DNA of 27,382 nucleotides from CAMCXT01 sp046302715 (GCA_046302715.1 JBKCHQ010000050.1:1-27382), one strand, 5' to 3'; positions 8,313 through 16,103 are shown, counted from the stretch's first letter. A program made the numbers and translations. The notes: generated from the letters alone by a model not told the origin.

Positions 8313-9998
8313 TTAATAGATGAATACCTTTTGGCTGAATGTGTTGATGCCGTTGGTAAAGTTGAGGAAGTAAATTCCGGGAGCCAAGTCAGAAACGGGC
8401 ACCTCAACGGTTTCCTGTCCTTTTGCGCTTTGAATTCCGCGTACTGTGCGACCTGAGGCATCAATCATCTGAATGCGCAATGCGCTTTCTGCTTTCACAA
8501 CAATGTTAACGTTGGTGTTTGCCGGATTTGGGAATACTTTCAAATCCGTGAGTACATTATTGTATTCATTAAGACCTGCAGCTCCGCCCCAGTTAAGGCC
8601 TGATGCCAGATGACCGTTTTTAGCCAGAGAAGTCCACTTAGCAATGTAGCACTGATTGGCATCGGCCGAAAGTGCGCCTTTGTAGTTTACTTGTGTAAAG
8701 AACGTATCGGCGGGATATTCGGCCAATGTTGAAGTGTATGCTGTTCCTGTTAATGATGGTCTTGGATCGAGTGTGGCATCCTGGTCACGGCTGATGGAAA
8801 CAAACTCCGGATTTGAAATTTGGTTGGTAGCGGCAAGATGTGCCGAAAATGCGGCTGCTGTTTCGTCGCCCGGATTGCTGCTGATACGGATAATTCCGGT
8901 TGAAGAACCATCGAGCTGTGTATTGCTGCCGATATTGTAAAACAAATTGTTGAGGATGCGGGTTTCGCCGGCCAAAAAGCGACTGTATGAATCGGTAGTA
9001 GTATTGGCCGAATCGTCCTGAATTTCGATACCCTTGCCTTTCATTTCGGCAACGATGCCGTTAGCGGCAACTACCGAGCCCCCGGCACGAATTAATAAAC
9101 CAATAGGATTAGAAGCTGCAGAACCCGGCCCCGAACCGATGTGCGTAAAATTATAGATAGTTGATGATGTGTGTTCGGCGGTATTATTTGGCGTTGAACC
9201 ATCGTATTCCCAACCGGCATCGGCTACATCAGCGCGCTGAATGGAGAAAAGGAATTGTGCACGGCCGGTCCAAACCTCATCAAAATCATACGAATCATCT
9301 TCGGCAAAGGCCACACAGAAATTTTTAATATCCACTGTTCCGCCAAATATTTCGATGCCATCATCTGAAGAGGCATAAATATCCACAAACGATAATTTAG
9401 TTCCGCGTCCAACACCGCCTAAAGTTAAGCCCTGCAGCTCAGAACCACTGGTTAAACCATATCCGGTATGGCGTATAGAAACGTAGCGCAACTCGCCCGA
9501 ATTATCGTTATCGTCGAAGTTTGTTGGATTATTTCCCGTAGCGCCATATAAACCACGTGGCTCTGATGAGTCAATGCCTTCAATAGAAACTTCGTAAGCA
9601 CCATTTTTTTCGGTGGTGGCTTTACCTAAAAGAATTAATCCTCCCCAAAGCTGCACATCGCCGGGACCTAGGTCGTTTGGATCATTAACATCGTCAGCGA
9701 CAGCTGTAAAGATGATGGGTGCATCGGGCGTTCCGATGGCATTAATACGTGCACCACGACAAATGATAAGTGCCGAGGCTGTTCCTGCCGATTGTTCGCT
9801 AAATTTAATTACCGTTCCTTCCTGAATGTTAAGGGTACTTCCTTCTTCGAGGAATACCAGTCCATCCACCAGATAGGTATTATTATTGGTCCAATTGTAC
9901 ACTGTGCCACCCACAAGGCTGGCATCGGTAATGGAAATCTGGGCTTTTACAACCTGAAGGGCAAAAGCAACACTGAGTAAGGTAAATACTTTTTTCAT
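8313..9998 (-). CDS. T9SS type A sorting-domain protein with beta-helix-like body
   Basis: This exported protein has 561 residues from the ATG at 9998, which begins a signal peptide (MKKVFTLLSVAFALQVVKAQ). An in-frame start seven codons upstream (10019) would add a charged stretch and is less likely. The body is rich in short beta-strand repeats (GSTLNIQEGTVIKF, DVQLWGGLILLGKA, NSGELRYVSIRHTG, DDGIEIFGGTVDIK, FLFSIQRADVADAG), consistent with a right-handed parallel beta-helix and with surface proteins often found beside TonB-dependent receptors in Bacteroidota. The last 78 or so residues are a type A sorting domain (LKVFPNPANTNVNI, SGRTVRGI, VSDLAPGIYFLNF, SQKVFIY). It is first in the unit ahead of the receptor at 5257-8238. 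A role in binding or capturing that receptor's ligand is inference; no catalytic motif is recognised. Confidence 0.9.
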   Translation of the reverse strand: MKKVFTLLSVAFALQVVKAQISITDASLVGGTVYNWTNNNTYLVDGLVFLEEGSTLNIQEGTVIKFSEQSAGTASALIICRGARINAIGTPDAPIIFTAVADDVNDPNDLGPGDVQLWGGLILLGKATTEKNGAYEVSIEGIDSSEPRGLYGATGNNPTNFDDNDNSGELRYVSIRHTGYGLTSGSELQGLTLGGVGRGTKLSFVDIYASSDDGIEIFGGTVDIKNFCVAFAEDDSYDFDEVWTGRAQFLFSIQRADVADAGWEYDGSTPNNTAEHTSSTIYNFTHIGSGPGSAASNPIGLLIRAGGSVVAANGIVAEMKGKGIEIQDDSANTTTDSYSRFLAGETRILNNLFYNIGSNTQLDGSSTGIIRISSNPGDETAAAFSAHLAATNQISNPEFVSISRDQDATLDPRPSLTGTAYTSTLAEYPADTFFTQVNYKGALSADANQCYIAKWTSLAKNGHLASGLNWGGAAGLNEYNNVLTDLKVFPNPANTNVNIVVKAESALRIQMIDASGRTVRGIQSAKGQETVEVPVSDLAPGIYFLNFTNGINTFSQKVFIY

Positions 9999-10281
9999 AA
10001 AATCTTTTTTGCGCTGCAAAGAACCAATCCGTAAATAATATGAATGTAGACTTAATGTGAAGAAATTGTAACGTAGTTTGATTTTAAAACAAACAGCTTT
10101 TTAGATGTATTTTGCTGATTATATGATTTATGCGATACATCATGGTCGATTTTTGTGTAAAGCCAATGTTAAGATGAGATGATTGTTAAATAATCTAACC
10201 TGCAAATTCAATTGAAATTTTTCCTCATTCTTTTTTAAGAAAGAGAAAAATAGAGGCCGAATGAAGCTATGCTTCGTTGGG

Positions 10282-10360
10282 ATTAACCCAGATGCATCCT
10301 GCAGATCTAGCGTCTTAAGCATTAGTGCATTTCATTTCTAGCGCTTAAACTGGGTTTAAT
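10282..10360. repeat. Imperfect inverted repeat with internal direct repeats
   Basis: ATTAACCCAG (10282-10291) pairs with CTGGGTTTAAT (10350-10360), a 10-bp stem with one bulged base, around about 58 nt. Inside are two near-copies of TCTAGCG(T)CTTAA, at 10306-10318 and 10337-10348. There is no T-run, so it does not look like an intrinsic terminator. It overlaps the dispersed repeat copy at 10328-10369. Confidence 0.5.
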
Positions 10361-10369
10361 CTAGCATGT
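10328..10369 (-). repeat. Dispersed intergenic repeat, copy 1
   Basis: Read on the minus strand, this copy contains in order ACATGCTA, AGCGCT and GAAATGAAATG. The same three blocks occur in the same order with near-identical spacing on the plus strand at 16857-16896. Both copies are intergenic. The element type is unknown and no coding potential is seen. Confidence 0.5.
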
Positions 10370-10423
10370 TTCTGGTGCAATAATTTGAAAAATTAAAATT
10401 GAAATATCTTTTACCAATGCGCT

Positions 10424-10948
10424 TTACTTACGCAAAATAAAATCAGGGGTGCGCACGGTATTGCTCATATTGAGTGCTCTGTCGCAAATCCGCACTTCGT
10501 ATCTGATGGTATCGAACGTTGAAAAAGGATTATTGGTAAAAAGTTGCATTTTTATTTCACCTTCGAGTGTTTTGTTGGGACCTTCAGGCGTTAAATTGGG
10601 AATGCGCGAGTTATTGGTCAAACTATCGGCACCCGGAAAAGGCGGCGGTAACACCACCTTGGTCCAAACTCCGTTTTGTTTTTCGTAATAATCAATGAAG
10701 AAATTATAGTAATATGCAGACTCTTTGTTGTAAGGCGGGAGGGTGTCCGATGCCGATAAACCCATATCGCCATCGCCATCGGTGAAATAAAGCCTGAGAA
10801 AACCTACCGAATCTTTGCCCTCACGATTGGTTAAAGCATCAAAACCCGAGTATTCGATATACGGTATGTTCGAAAATTCGGGCTTTTCGCGGCAGGCAAA
10901 AAACAGCATCGAAAGCAATAAGGCAATATGTACCTTTGTACTGCGCAT
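10424..10948 (-). CDS. Small predicted lipoprotein of unknown function
   Basis: The product has 174 residues from the ATG at 10948; an ATG two codons upstream (10954) is equally possible. It has a lipoprotein-type signal peptide, MRSTKVHIALLLSMLFFAC, with the lipid-modified cysteine at position 19. The mature part contains YIEYSGF, LRLYFTDGDGDMGL and YEVRICDRALNMS, a pattern I associate with a conserved Bacteroidota lipoprotein family of unknown role. The acidic TDGDGDMG segment resembles a calcium-binding loop, but that is inference. It is divergent from the acyl-protein synthetase gene, whose frame extends up to this start. The reading frame continues open upstream to 11053, but that extension overlaps the neighbour and lacks signal-peptide character. 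Confidence 0.82.
   Translation of the reverse strand: MRSTKVHIALLLSMLFFACREKPEFSNIPYIEYSGFDALTNREGKDSVGFLRLYFTDGDGDMGLSASDTLPPYNKESAYYYNFFIDYYEKQNGVWTKVVLPPPFPGADSLTNNSRIPNLTPEGPNKTLEGEIKMQLFTNNPFSTFDTIRYEVRICDRALNMSNTVRTPDFILRK
10931..10938 (+). promoter_or_regulatory. Candidate -7 element (TAnnTTTG) for the acyl-protein synthetase gene
   Basis: TACCTTTG matches the Bacteroidota -7 consensus exactly. Transcription would start near 10945, leaving about 44 nt before the ATG at 10989, or about 8 nt before the ATG at 10953. No TTTG is found at the expected -33 distance, so support is partial. Confidence 0.42.
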
Positions 10949-10960
10949 ATTCATGGGAAC

Positions 10961-10968
10961 CAAAGATA
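10961..10968 (-). promoter_or_regulatory. Candidate -7 element (TAnnTTTG) for the lipoprotein gene
   Basis: The minus strand reads TATCTTTG, an exact match. A near-match -33 element, CTTG, lies 23 nt upstream (10992-10995). Transcription would start near 10955, giving a very short leader before the ATG at 10948. It faces the plus-strand candidate at 10931-10938, so the two predicted transcripts overlap at their 5' ends. Confidence 0.42.
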
Positions 10969-10988
10969 CATCGTTTTCGAACCCCTTG

Positions 10989-11987
10989 ATGCAAGCAGAA
11001 CGTACGCAACTTAAGAAACGTGTATTTTCGGTTTCGCATGCCGAAGAATTCAATGCGCTGGCCTTAGCGGTATATCGATATCAGTTTATCAATAATATAA
11101 TATACCAAAATTGGTGCAGGCTTTTAGGACGAACCCCTGATGAAGTTCAAAAGTTGGAGGATATTCCCTACTTGCCGATTTCATTTTTCAAACAACATAA
11201 AGTAATCAGCGGCACTTTTAATACCTATGATTGTATTTTTAGAAGTTCGGCCACAACGGGCCAAACGGTGTCGCAACATTGGGTAGCCGATAAATATATA
11301 TATGAGCGCAGTATAAGAGATGGGTTTGAAAAACAATTTGGGGCGCCTAACTCATATACCATTATTGGATTGCTTCCTTCGTATTTGGAGCGTGACGATG
11401 CCTCATTGGTCTATATGACCGATTATTTGATCCGCATGAGTGCCGACCCGAAAAGCGGATTTTTCCTGAACGATTACCCAGCGCTGGTTGATTTGCTTGC
11501 CTCACGTAAACCCGGCGATAAACCTATTTGGCTCATTGGAGTAAGTTTTGCATTGCTCGACTTTGCAAGCTTAAAACCGCCCGTTTTAGAAGACATGATT
11601 ATCATTGAAACGGGCGGAATGAAAGGCCGAAGACGCGAGATGGTACGTGATGAATTGCATTGTGAGATCAGAAAAAACTGGCCCTTACACCAAATTGATT
11701 CAGAATACGGTATGACCGAATTGCTTTCGCAGGCATGGACCGGTGCAAACGGTCGCTTTTATTGTCCGCCTTGGATGCAGGTTCGTATGCGAGCCACCGA
11801 TAATCCTCTGGAATATGTTAACGCTGGAAAAACGGGAGGCATCAATGTTATTGATTTGGCCAATGTAGATTCTTGTGCGTTTATCGAAACATCCGATCTT
11901 GGGAAAACCCATCCCGACGGCAGTTTTGAGGTCTTAGGACGATTTGATCAGGCCGAAATAAGAGGATGCAATTTGATGGTGGTATGA
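10989..11987 (+). CDS. LuxE-like acyl-protein synthetase / adenylate-forming enzyme
   Basis: This 332-residue protein belongs to the LuxE branch of the adenylate-forming (ANL) superfamily, whose members activate a carboxylate with ATP. Visible motifs are the phosphate-binding loop RSSATTGQT (usual SSGTTG has Ala for Gly here), YGMTELLSQAW (the YGxTE motif) and a C-terminal GRFDQAEIRGCNLM. It ends there, without the usual mobile C-terminal domain, as LuxE proteins do. The ATG at 10989 puts LKKRVFSVSHAEEFNALAL at the N-terminus, matching how the family usually begins, and suits the candidate promoter; an ATG at 10953 would add 12 residues. No other lux-type gene is nearby, so light production is not implied. 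The physiological acyl substrate is unknown. Confidence 0.85.
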   Translation: MQAERTQLKKRVFSVSHAEEFNALALAVYRYQFINNIIYQNWCRLLGRTPDEVQKLEDIPYLPISFFKQHKVISGTFNTYDCIFRSSATTGQTVSQHWVADKYIYERSIRDGFEKQFGAPNSYTIIGLLPSYLERDDASLVYMTDYLIRMSADPKSGFFLNDYPALVDLLASRKPGDKPIWLIGVSFALLDFASLKPPVLEDMIIIETGGMKGRRREMVRDELHCEIRKNWPLHQIDSEYGMTELLSQAWTGANGRFYCPPWMQVRMRATDNPLEYVNAGKTGGINVIDLANVDSCAFIETSDLGKTHPDGSFEVLGRFDQAEIRGCNLMVV

Positions 11988-12040
11988 CCGTATTCCTGAT
12001 AATTTCTCATTTATAATTGATGTTTGTTGTTCCTGTTATA

Positions 12041-12523
12041 ATGACGATACGAGAATATACACCTGAAAACAAGGCAACATGCCTTGACATATTTATGAGT
12101 AATTGTCCAAAATATTTTGACAAGAGTGAATTTGCATTGTTTGACAAATGGCTTGATCATCTGGCAAGTGAAAATTCGATATATCAAAGTGCAACGTATT
12201 CCAATTCTGAAAAGGATGCATACTACGTTATTGATATCCCAAAATTTGGAATTATTGGTTGTGGAGGATTTTACATTGATAGAGAGTTGAATGAAGCCCG
12301 ACTCGCCTGGGGAATGATACACGTTAATTTTCATAGAAAAGGATTTGGAACTGCGCTTTATCAATATCGAAAAGACATCATTAGCAGGGACTGGCCCAAC
12401 CACCTACTTACGTTGGGAACGAGTCAATACACCTATCCATTTTATGAAAAAATGGGACTATCGGTTACTTCAATTGTAAAATCAGGATACGGGGAAGACC
12501 TCGATAGGTATGACATGAAATAA
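12041..12523 (+). CDS. GNAT-family N-acetyltransferase
   Basis: This 160-residue enzyme is predicted to transfer an acetyl group from acetyl-CoA to an unknown amine. The start MTIREYTPENKATC is typical of the family; in-frame starts at 12017 (TTG) and 12020 (ATG) would add a few hydrophobic residues. The acetyl-CoA-binding loop appears as FHRKGFGTALYQYR (R-x-x-G-x-G/A type), preceded by the strand IIGCGGFYID and followed by YPFYEKMGLSV, the usual C-terminal GNAT helix and strand. It sits 53 nt after the acyl-protein synthetase stop and may be read through from it. By eye its codons are more A/T-rich than those of the ribosomal genes next door, which could reflect weaker selection or recent acquisition. 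Confidence 0.85.
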   Translation: MTIREYTPENKATCLDIFMSNCPKYFDKSEFALFDKWLDHLASENSIYQSATYSNSEKDAYYVIDIPKFGIIGCGGFYIDRELNEARLAWGMIHVNFHRKGFGTALYQYRKDIISRDWPNHLLTLGTSQYTYPFYEKMGLSVTSIVKSGYGEDLDRYDMK

Positions 12524-12704
12524 TAACTTTAGTAACCAAAGCGTTACGGAAGTAGATTTTATGTGCAATTAAAAACAATTGAGCAATTACTACACAATGG
12601 TGAAGGATGATACGTTAAGGGTTTACCAGCCACTTTTGCAGCGCCCTTAAAAGCGGCTTACGGCACTCGTGAAAATTATTTTTAAAAAAATTACAGGGCT
12701 CATA

Positions 12705-12735
12705 TTTGGACATAAGGAATTGATTCCTATCTTTG
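12705..12735 (+). promoter_or_regulatory. Bacteroidota-type promoter of the rplM translation cluster
   Basis: A -33 TTTG (12705-12708) is followed by exactly 19 nt and then TATCTTTG (12728-12735), a perfect match to TTTG-N19-TAnnTTTG. Transcription should start near 12742, giving a leader of about 34 nt before the GTG start of rplM. Confidence 0.85.
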
Positions 12736-12775
12736 CAGCCCGTTAAAAAATCGTATTTCCTAATTTCACCATAAA

Positions 12776-13237
12776 GTGGATACATTAAGTTACAAAACAG
12801 TCTCTCTGCCGGTTAAAAGAGCCGCCGAAGAAAAAAAGTGGGTTTTGGTAGATGCTGAGAACATGGTATTGGGCCGTTTGAGCTCAAAAGTGGCCATGAT
12901 TATCCGTGGCAAACACAAGCCTTCTTACACCCCGCACAACGATTGCGGCGATAATGTTATCATTATTAACGCTGAGAAGGTAATCCTTTCGGGCAACAAG
13001 ACCGATGAGAAAGTGTACACGCACTATACCGGTTACCCGGGAGGTCAGCGTTTTGCTACACCACGCGAATTATTGACTAAAAAGCCTGAGGCCATCATCG
13101 AAAAAGCCGTTAAAGGGATGCTTCCTAAAAATCGTTTGGGACGCGCCATTTTCGGTAATTTATATGTGTATGCAGGAACTAATCATCCGCATACGGGCCA
13201 GCAGCCTACTCCAATTAACCTTAACGATCTAAGATAA
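12776..13237 (+). CDS. rplM: 50S ribosomal protein L13 (uL13)
   Basis: This 153-residue ribosomal protein is a structural part of the 50S subunit that binds 23S rRNA early in assembly. The start is GTG, chosen because it yields the conserved Bacteroidota N-terminus MDTLSYKT; no ATG lies nearby in frame. Conserved segments are WVLVDAENMVLGRLSSKVA, RGKHKPSYTPHNDCGD, YTHYTGYPGGQR and KGMLPKNRLGR, ending in AGTNHPHTGQQP. The length is normal. It is first in the cluster, directly behind the promoter at 12705-12735, and is followed 2 nt later by rpsI. Confidence 0.98.
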   Translation: MDTLSYKTVSLPVKRAAEEKKWVLVDAENMVLGRLSSKVAMIIRGKHKPSYTPHNDCGDNVIIINAEKVILSGNKTDEKVYTHYTGYPGGQRFATPRELLTKKPEAIIEKAVKGMLPKNRLGRAIFGNLYVYAGTNHPHTGQQPTPINLNDLR

Positions 13238-13239
13238 TA

Positions 13240-13626
13240 ATGGAAATCATCAATACCAGCGGCAGAAGAAAGACTTCGGTAGCCCGTGTTTACCTTAAGT
13301 CAGGTAACGGAACCATTACAGTGAACAACCGCGATTTTAAAGAATATTTCTCAGTTCCCATGTTGCAGGGTGCTGTGTTGCAGCCGTTCCAAATTACTGA
13401 GCAGGAAGGTAAATTCGACGTTACCGCCAACATTACTGGTGGCGGAATTACCGGTCAGGCTCAAGCCCTTCGTTTGGCTATTTCTAAAGCTTTGGTGGAG
13501 CTTGATGCAGCTACCAAAGCGTCTTTGCGTGCTGCCGGATTAATGACCCGCGACCCACGAATGGTGGAACGTAAAAAACCGGGACAAAAGAAAGCCCGTA
13601 AACGCTTCCAGTTCAGTAAACGTTAA
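13240..13626 (+). CDS. rpsI: 30S ribosomal protein S9 (uS9)
   Basis: This 128-residue protein of the small-subunit head has a C-terminal tail that reaches the P-site tRNA. Visible hallmarks are GRRKTSVARVYLKSGNG, ITGGGITGQAQALRLAISKAL, LMTRDPRMVERKKPG and the basic tail KARKRFQFSKR, with the invariant terminal arginine. It starts at ATG 2 nt after the rplM stop and is surely co-transcribed and likely translationally coupled. The length is normal and nothing is unusual. Confidence 0.98.
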   Translation: MEIINTSGRRKTSVARVYLKSGNGTITVNNRDFKEYFSVPMLQGAVLQPFQITEQEGKFDVTANITGGGITGQAQALRLAISKALVELDAATKASLRAAGLMTRDPRMVERKKPGQKKARKRFQFSKR

Positions 13627-13650
13627 TATTACCGGATTTATATCGATACC

Positions 13651-14409
13651 ATGTCAAGAATTTCAACAGATCAGCTTCTCGAAGCAGGTGTTCATTTCGG
13701 CCACCTTAAAAGCAAGTGGAATCCCAATATGGCGCCCTATATTTTTATGGAGCGTAACGGAATCCACGTTATCGACCTCAACAAAACGGTTGCAAAGCTG
13801 GATGAAGCTGCAGGAGCATTAAAACAAATTGCAAAATCCGGCAAAAAGATTTTGTTCGTAGCTACCAAGAAACAAGCGAAAGAAATTGTTTCAGAATCGG
13901 TTCGTAAAATAAACATGCCTTATGTTACCGAACGTTGGCCGGGCGGAATGCTCACAAATTTTACCACTATCCGTAAAGCTGTTAAAAAAATGGCTACCAT
14001 CGATAAGATGAATACGGATGGTACATTTGCGACGATTTCTAAAAAAGAAAAACTGACCATTTCGCGTGAGCGTGAAAAGCTAGAAACGCAATTTGGCTCA
14101 ATCGCTGATATGGGTCGCCTTCCGGCCGCACTTTTCATCGTTGATATTTCTAAGGAGCATATTGCAGTGGCCGAAGCACGCCGCTTGAATATCCCAACCT
14201 TTGCCATTGTAGATACCAATTCAAATCCTAATTTGGTAGATTATCCTATTCCTGCAAACGACGATGCAGCTAAATCCATATCACTTATTATGGATGTGGT
14301 TGTCGCTGCCATTCAGGAAGGACTTTCTGAACGTAAAAACGATAAGGACAAGTCAGATGATGAAGGCAAATCAGAAGAAGTAGCTTCTGAAGAAAGTGGA
14401 AAAGAATAA
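13651..14409 (+). CDS. rpsB: 30S ribosomal protein S2 (uS2)
   Basis: This 252-residue small-subunit protein assembles late and helps recruit bS1. The N-terminus carries the signature LLEAGVHFGHLKSKWNPNM followed by PYIFMERNGIHVIDL. Further hallmarks are FVATKKQAKEIV, YVTERWPGGMLTNF and PALFIVDISKEHIAVAEA. The last 25 or so residues are a charged, acidic tail rich in Asp, Glu, Lys and Ser, a variable extension common in this family. It lies 24 nt after rpsI and 21 nt before tsf, in the conserved rpsB-tsf order. Confidence 0.98.
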   Translation: MSRISTDQLLEAGVHFGHLKSKWNPNMAPYIFMERNGIHVIDLNKTVAKLDEAAGALKQIAKSGKKILFVATKKQAKEIVSESVRKINMPYVTERWPGGMLTNFTTIRKAVKKMATIDKMNTDGTFATISKKEKLTISREREKLETQFGSIADMGRLPAALFIVDISKEHIAVAEARRLNIPTFAIVDTNSNPNLVDYPIPANDDAAKSISLIMDVVVAAIQEGLSERKNDKDKSDDEGKSEEVASEESGKE

Positions 14410-14430
14410 ATAATTTAATACATTTAAAAC

Positions 14431-15270
14431 ATGTCAACCGTAGCAATTACTGCTTCAGACGTTAATAAACTCCGTCAGATTACCGGTGCCGGTATGATGG
14501 ATTGTAAAAAAGCCCTTACCGAAGCCAATGGCGACTTCGAGGCGGCTATCGATATTCTTCGTAAAAAAGGCCAGAAAGTAGCGGGTAATCGTGCCGACAG
14601 AGAAGCTAACGAAGGCGTGGTGCTTGCAAAAGTTACCGCCGATGCTAAGCGTGGTGTACTTGTAGCGTTGAACTGCGAAACCGACTTTGTAGCTAAAAAT
14701 CAGGAGTTCATCGACTTTACCACCACTGTATGTGATATTGCGGTTAACCAGGGAACTGCAGACCTTGAAGCTCTTTTAGCGACTTCTTTAGATGGTTTGT
14801 CTATCCAAGACCGTATCACCGACCTTATTGGTAAAATTGGTGAGAAGATGGAATTGCAATACCTTCAGGTTAATGGCGAATACGTTGTGGCCTATAACCA
14901 CCCCGGAAATCGCTTAGCTACGATTGTGGCATTCAATAAAGCCAATGCAACCGATATTCAAACCATTGCTAAAGATGTGGCTATGCAAGCTGCGGCTATG
15001 GCTCCGGTGGCGCTCGATAAAGACGATGTAGATACCCGTACTTTAGAGCGCGAGCTTGAAATCGCACGCGAACAAATTCGTGCCGAAGGCAAGCCTGAAG
15101 ACATGGTTGAAAAAATTGCACAAGGAAAAATCAATAAATTCTACAAAGAAAGCACCTTGCTCAATCAGGAATTTATTAAAGATAATAAGTTGACCGTTAG
15201 ACAGTATATACAGTCAACCGACAAAGAGCTCATGGCAACAGGCTTTAAGCGAATTGCCATTGGAAACTAA
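14431..15270 (+). CDS. tsf: Elongation factor Ts
   Basis: This 279-residue cytoplasmic factor exchanges GDP for GTP on EF-Tu. The N-terminal UBA-like domain shows LRQITGAGMMDCKKALTEA and AIDILRKKG. The core carries LNCETDFVAKNQEF, containing the TDFV motif that contacts EF-Tu, and a dimerisation-type C-terminal half with VAMQAAAMAP. It starts 21 nt after rpsB and is followed at once by a strong intrinsic terminator (15275-15305), so it ends the main ribosomal-protein transcript. Confidence 0.98.
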   Translation: MSTVAITASDVNKLRQITGAGMMDCKKALTEANGDFEAAIDILRKKGQKVAGNRADREANEGVVLAKVTADAKRGVLVALNCETDFVAKNQEFIDFTTTVCDIAVNQGTADLEALLATSLDGLSIQDRITDLIGKIGEKMELQYLQVNGEYVVAYNHPGNRLATIVAFNKANATDIQTIAKDVAMQAAAMAPVALDKDDVDTRTLERELEIAREQIRAEGKPEDMVEKIAQGKINKFYKESTLLNQEFIKDNKLTVRQYIQSTDKELMATGFKRIAIGN

Positions 15271-15274
15271 TTTG

Positions 15275-15305
15275 AAAAGAGAGTCGGTTGGCTCTCTTTT
15301 TTTTT
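15275..15305 (+). terminator. Rho-independent terminator after tsf
   Basis: AGAGAGTC pairs with GGCTCTCT (8 bp with one U-G pair) around the tetraloop GGTT, extended by A-T pairs and followed by nine T residues. It begins 4 nt after the tsf stop. pyrH starts only 23 nt after the T-run, so pyrH either relies on read-through or has a promoter that I cannot identify. Confidence 0.88.
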
Positions 15306-15328
15306 GACCATTTAGAAATCTCTCTGCT

Positions 15329-16039
15329 ATGAAATACAAACGCATCCTTTTAAAATTAAGCGGTGAATCCCTGATGGGAAACAAAAATTTTGGCATCGAC
15401 CCCGAACGTATTGGTGTTTATGCTAACGAAATTAAGGAAGTTGCTGCTGCAGGTGTAGAAGTAGCGATAGTAATTGGAGGCGGGAATATTTTCAGGGGAA
15501 TTCAAGCAGCTGAAGGCGGCAAGATTGATCGTGTGCAGGGCGATTATATGGGAATGCTTGCCACCATGATTAACAGTATGGCGCTTCAATCAGCATTGGA
15601 ATCCATAGGTGTACAAACACGCTTGCAGAGTGCCATACAAATGGAGCAGATTTGTGAGCCTTTTATCCGCCGACGCGCAGTGCGTCACCTCGAAAAAGGC
15701 CGTGTGGTGATATTCGGCGCCGGAACCGGAAACCCGTATTTTACTACCGATACCGCAGCTACATTACGTGCCATCGAAATCGAAGCCGACGTAATTTTAA
15801 AGGGAACCCGTGTAGATGGTATTTATACCGCCGATCCAGAAAAGGACCCCACTGCCAAACGATACGACACCATTAGTTTTAATGAGGTGTACGAAAAGAA
15901 TCTGAATGTAATGGACATGACGGCCTTTACGCTTTGTAAAGACAATAAGCTGCCTATTATCGTTTTTGATATGAACAAGCAGGGTAATTTGACGCGTTTA
16001 CTTAATGGTGAGCCACTCGGTACACTGGTAAACTTCTGA
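15329..16039 (+). CDS. pyrH: UMP kinase
   Basis: This 236-residue cytoplasmic enzyme phosphorylates UMP to UDP with ATP in pyrimidine nucleotide synthesis; the bacterial form is hexameric. Signature segments are RILLKLSGESLMG, VIGGGNIFRG (phosphate-binding glycines), GDYMGMLATMINSMAL, FGAGTGNPYFTTDTAA and KGTRVDGIYTADPEKD. The length is standard for the amino-acid-kinase-type enzyme. It lies in the conserved order tsf-pyrH-frr. The terminator just upstream suggests its expression is partly uncoupled from the ribosomal genes. Confidence 0.98.
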   Translation: MKYKRILLKLSGESLMGNKNFGIDPERIGVYANEIKEVAAAGVEVAIVIGGGNIFRGIQAAEGGKIDRVQGDYMGMLATMINSMALQSALESIGVQTRLQSAIQMEQICEPFIRRRAVRHLEKGRVVIFGAGTGNPYFTTDTAATLRAIEIEADVILKGTRVDGIYTADPEKDPTAKRYDTISFNEVYEKNLNVMDMTAFTLCKDNKLPIIVFDMNKQGNLTRLLNGEPLGTLVNF

Positions 16040-16103
16040 CCAACATCGTCGGATGAATTCGAAATTTGTCTTTTCTTTGTGCCGCCCAAGATATTTTTGA
16101 CCC

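Larger units (their letters stand above)
9999..10423. other. Intergenic region with inverted repeat and dispersed repeat; no gene
   Basis: No credible gene is seen in about 425 bases. The stretch should contain the promoter of the 8313-9998 gene. On the minus strand GTTCTTTGCAGC lies about 20 nt before the ATG and resembles a degenerate -7 box, but no -33 element accompanies it. The 14-base word CTGCAAATTCAATT (10200-10213) is shared with 5181-5194. Positions 10282-10360 form a long imperfect inverted repeat, and 10328-10369 match a repeat at 16857-16896. Confidence 0.5.

Noticed and set aside
10140..10322. Sixty-codon minus-strand frame in the intergenic region
   Set aside because: It overlaps the inverted repeat, has no family resemblance or start signal, and its translation looks random.
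12011..12403. Minus-strand frame of 130 codons opposite the GNAT gene
   Set aside because: The GNAT frame carries the acetyl-CoA loop and a sensible start; the opposite frame has no recognisable features.
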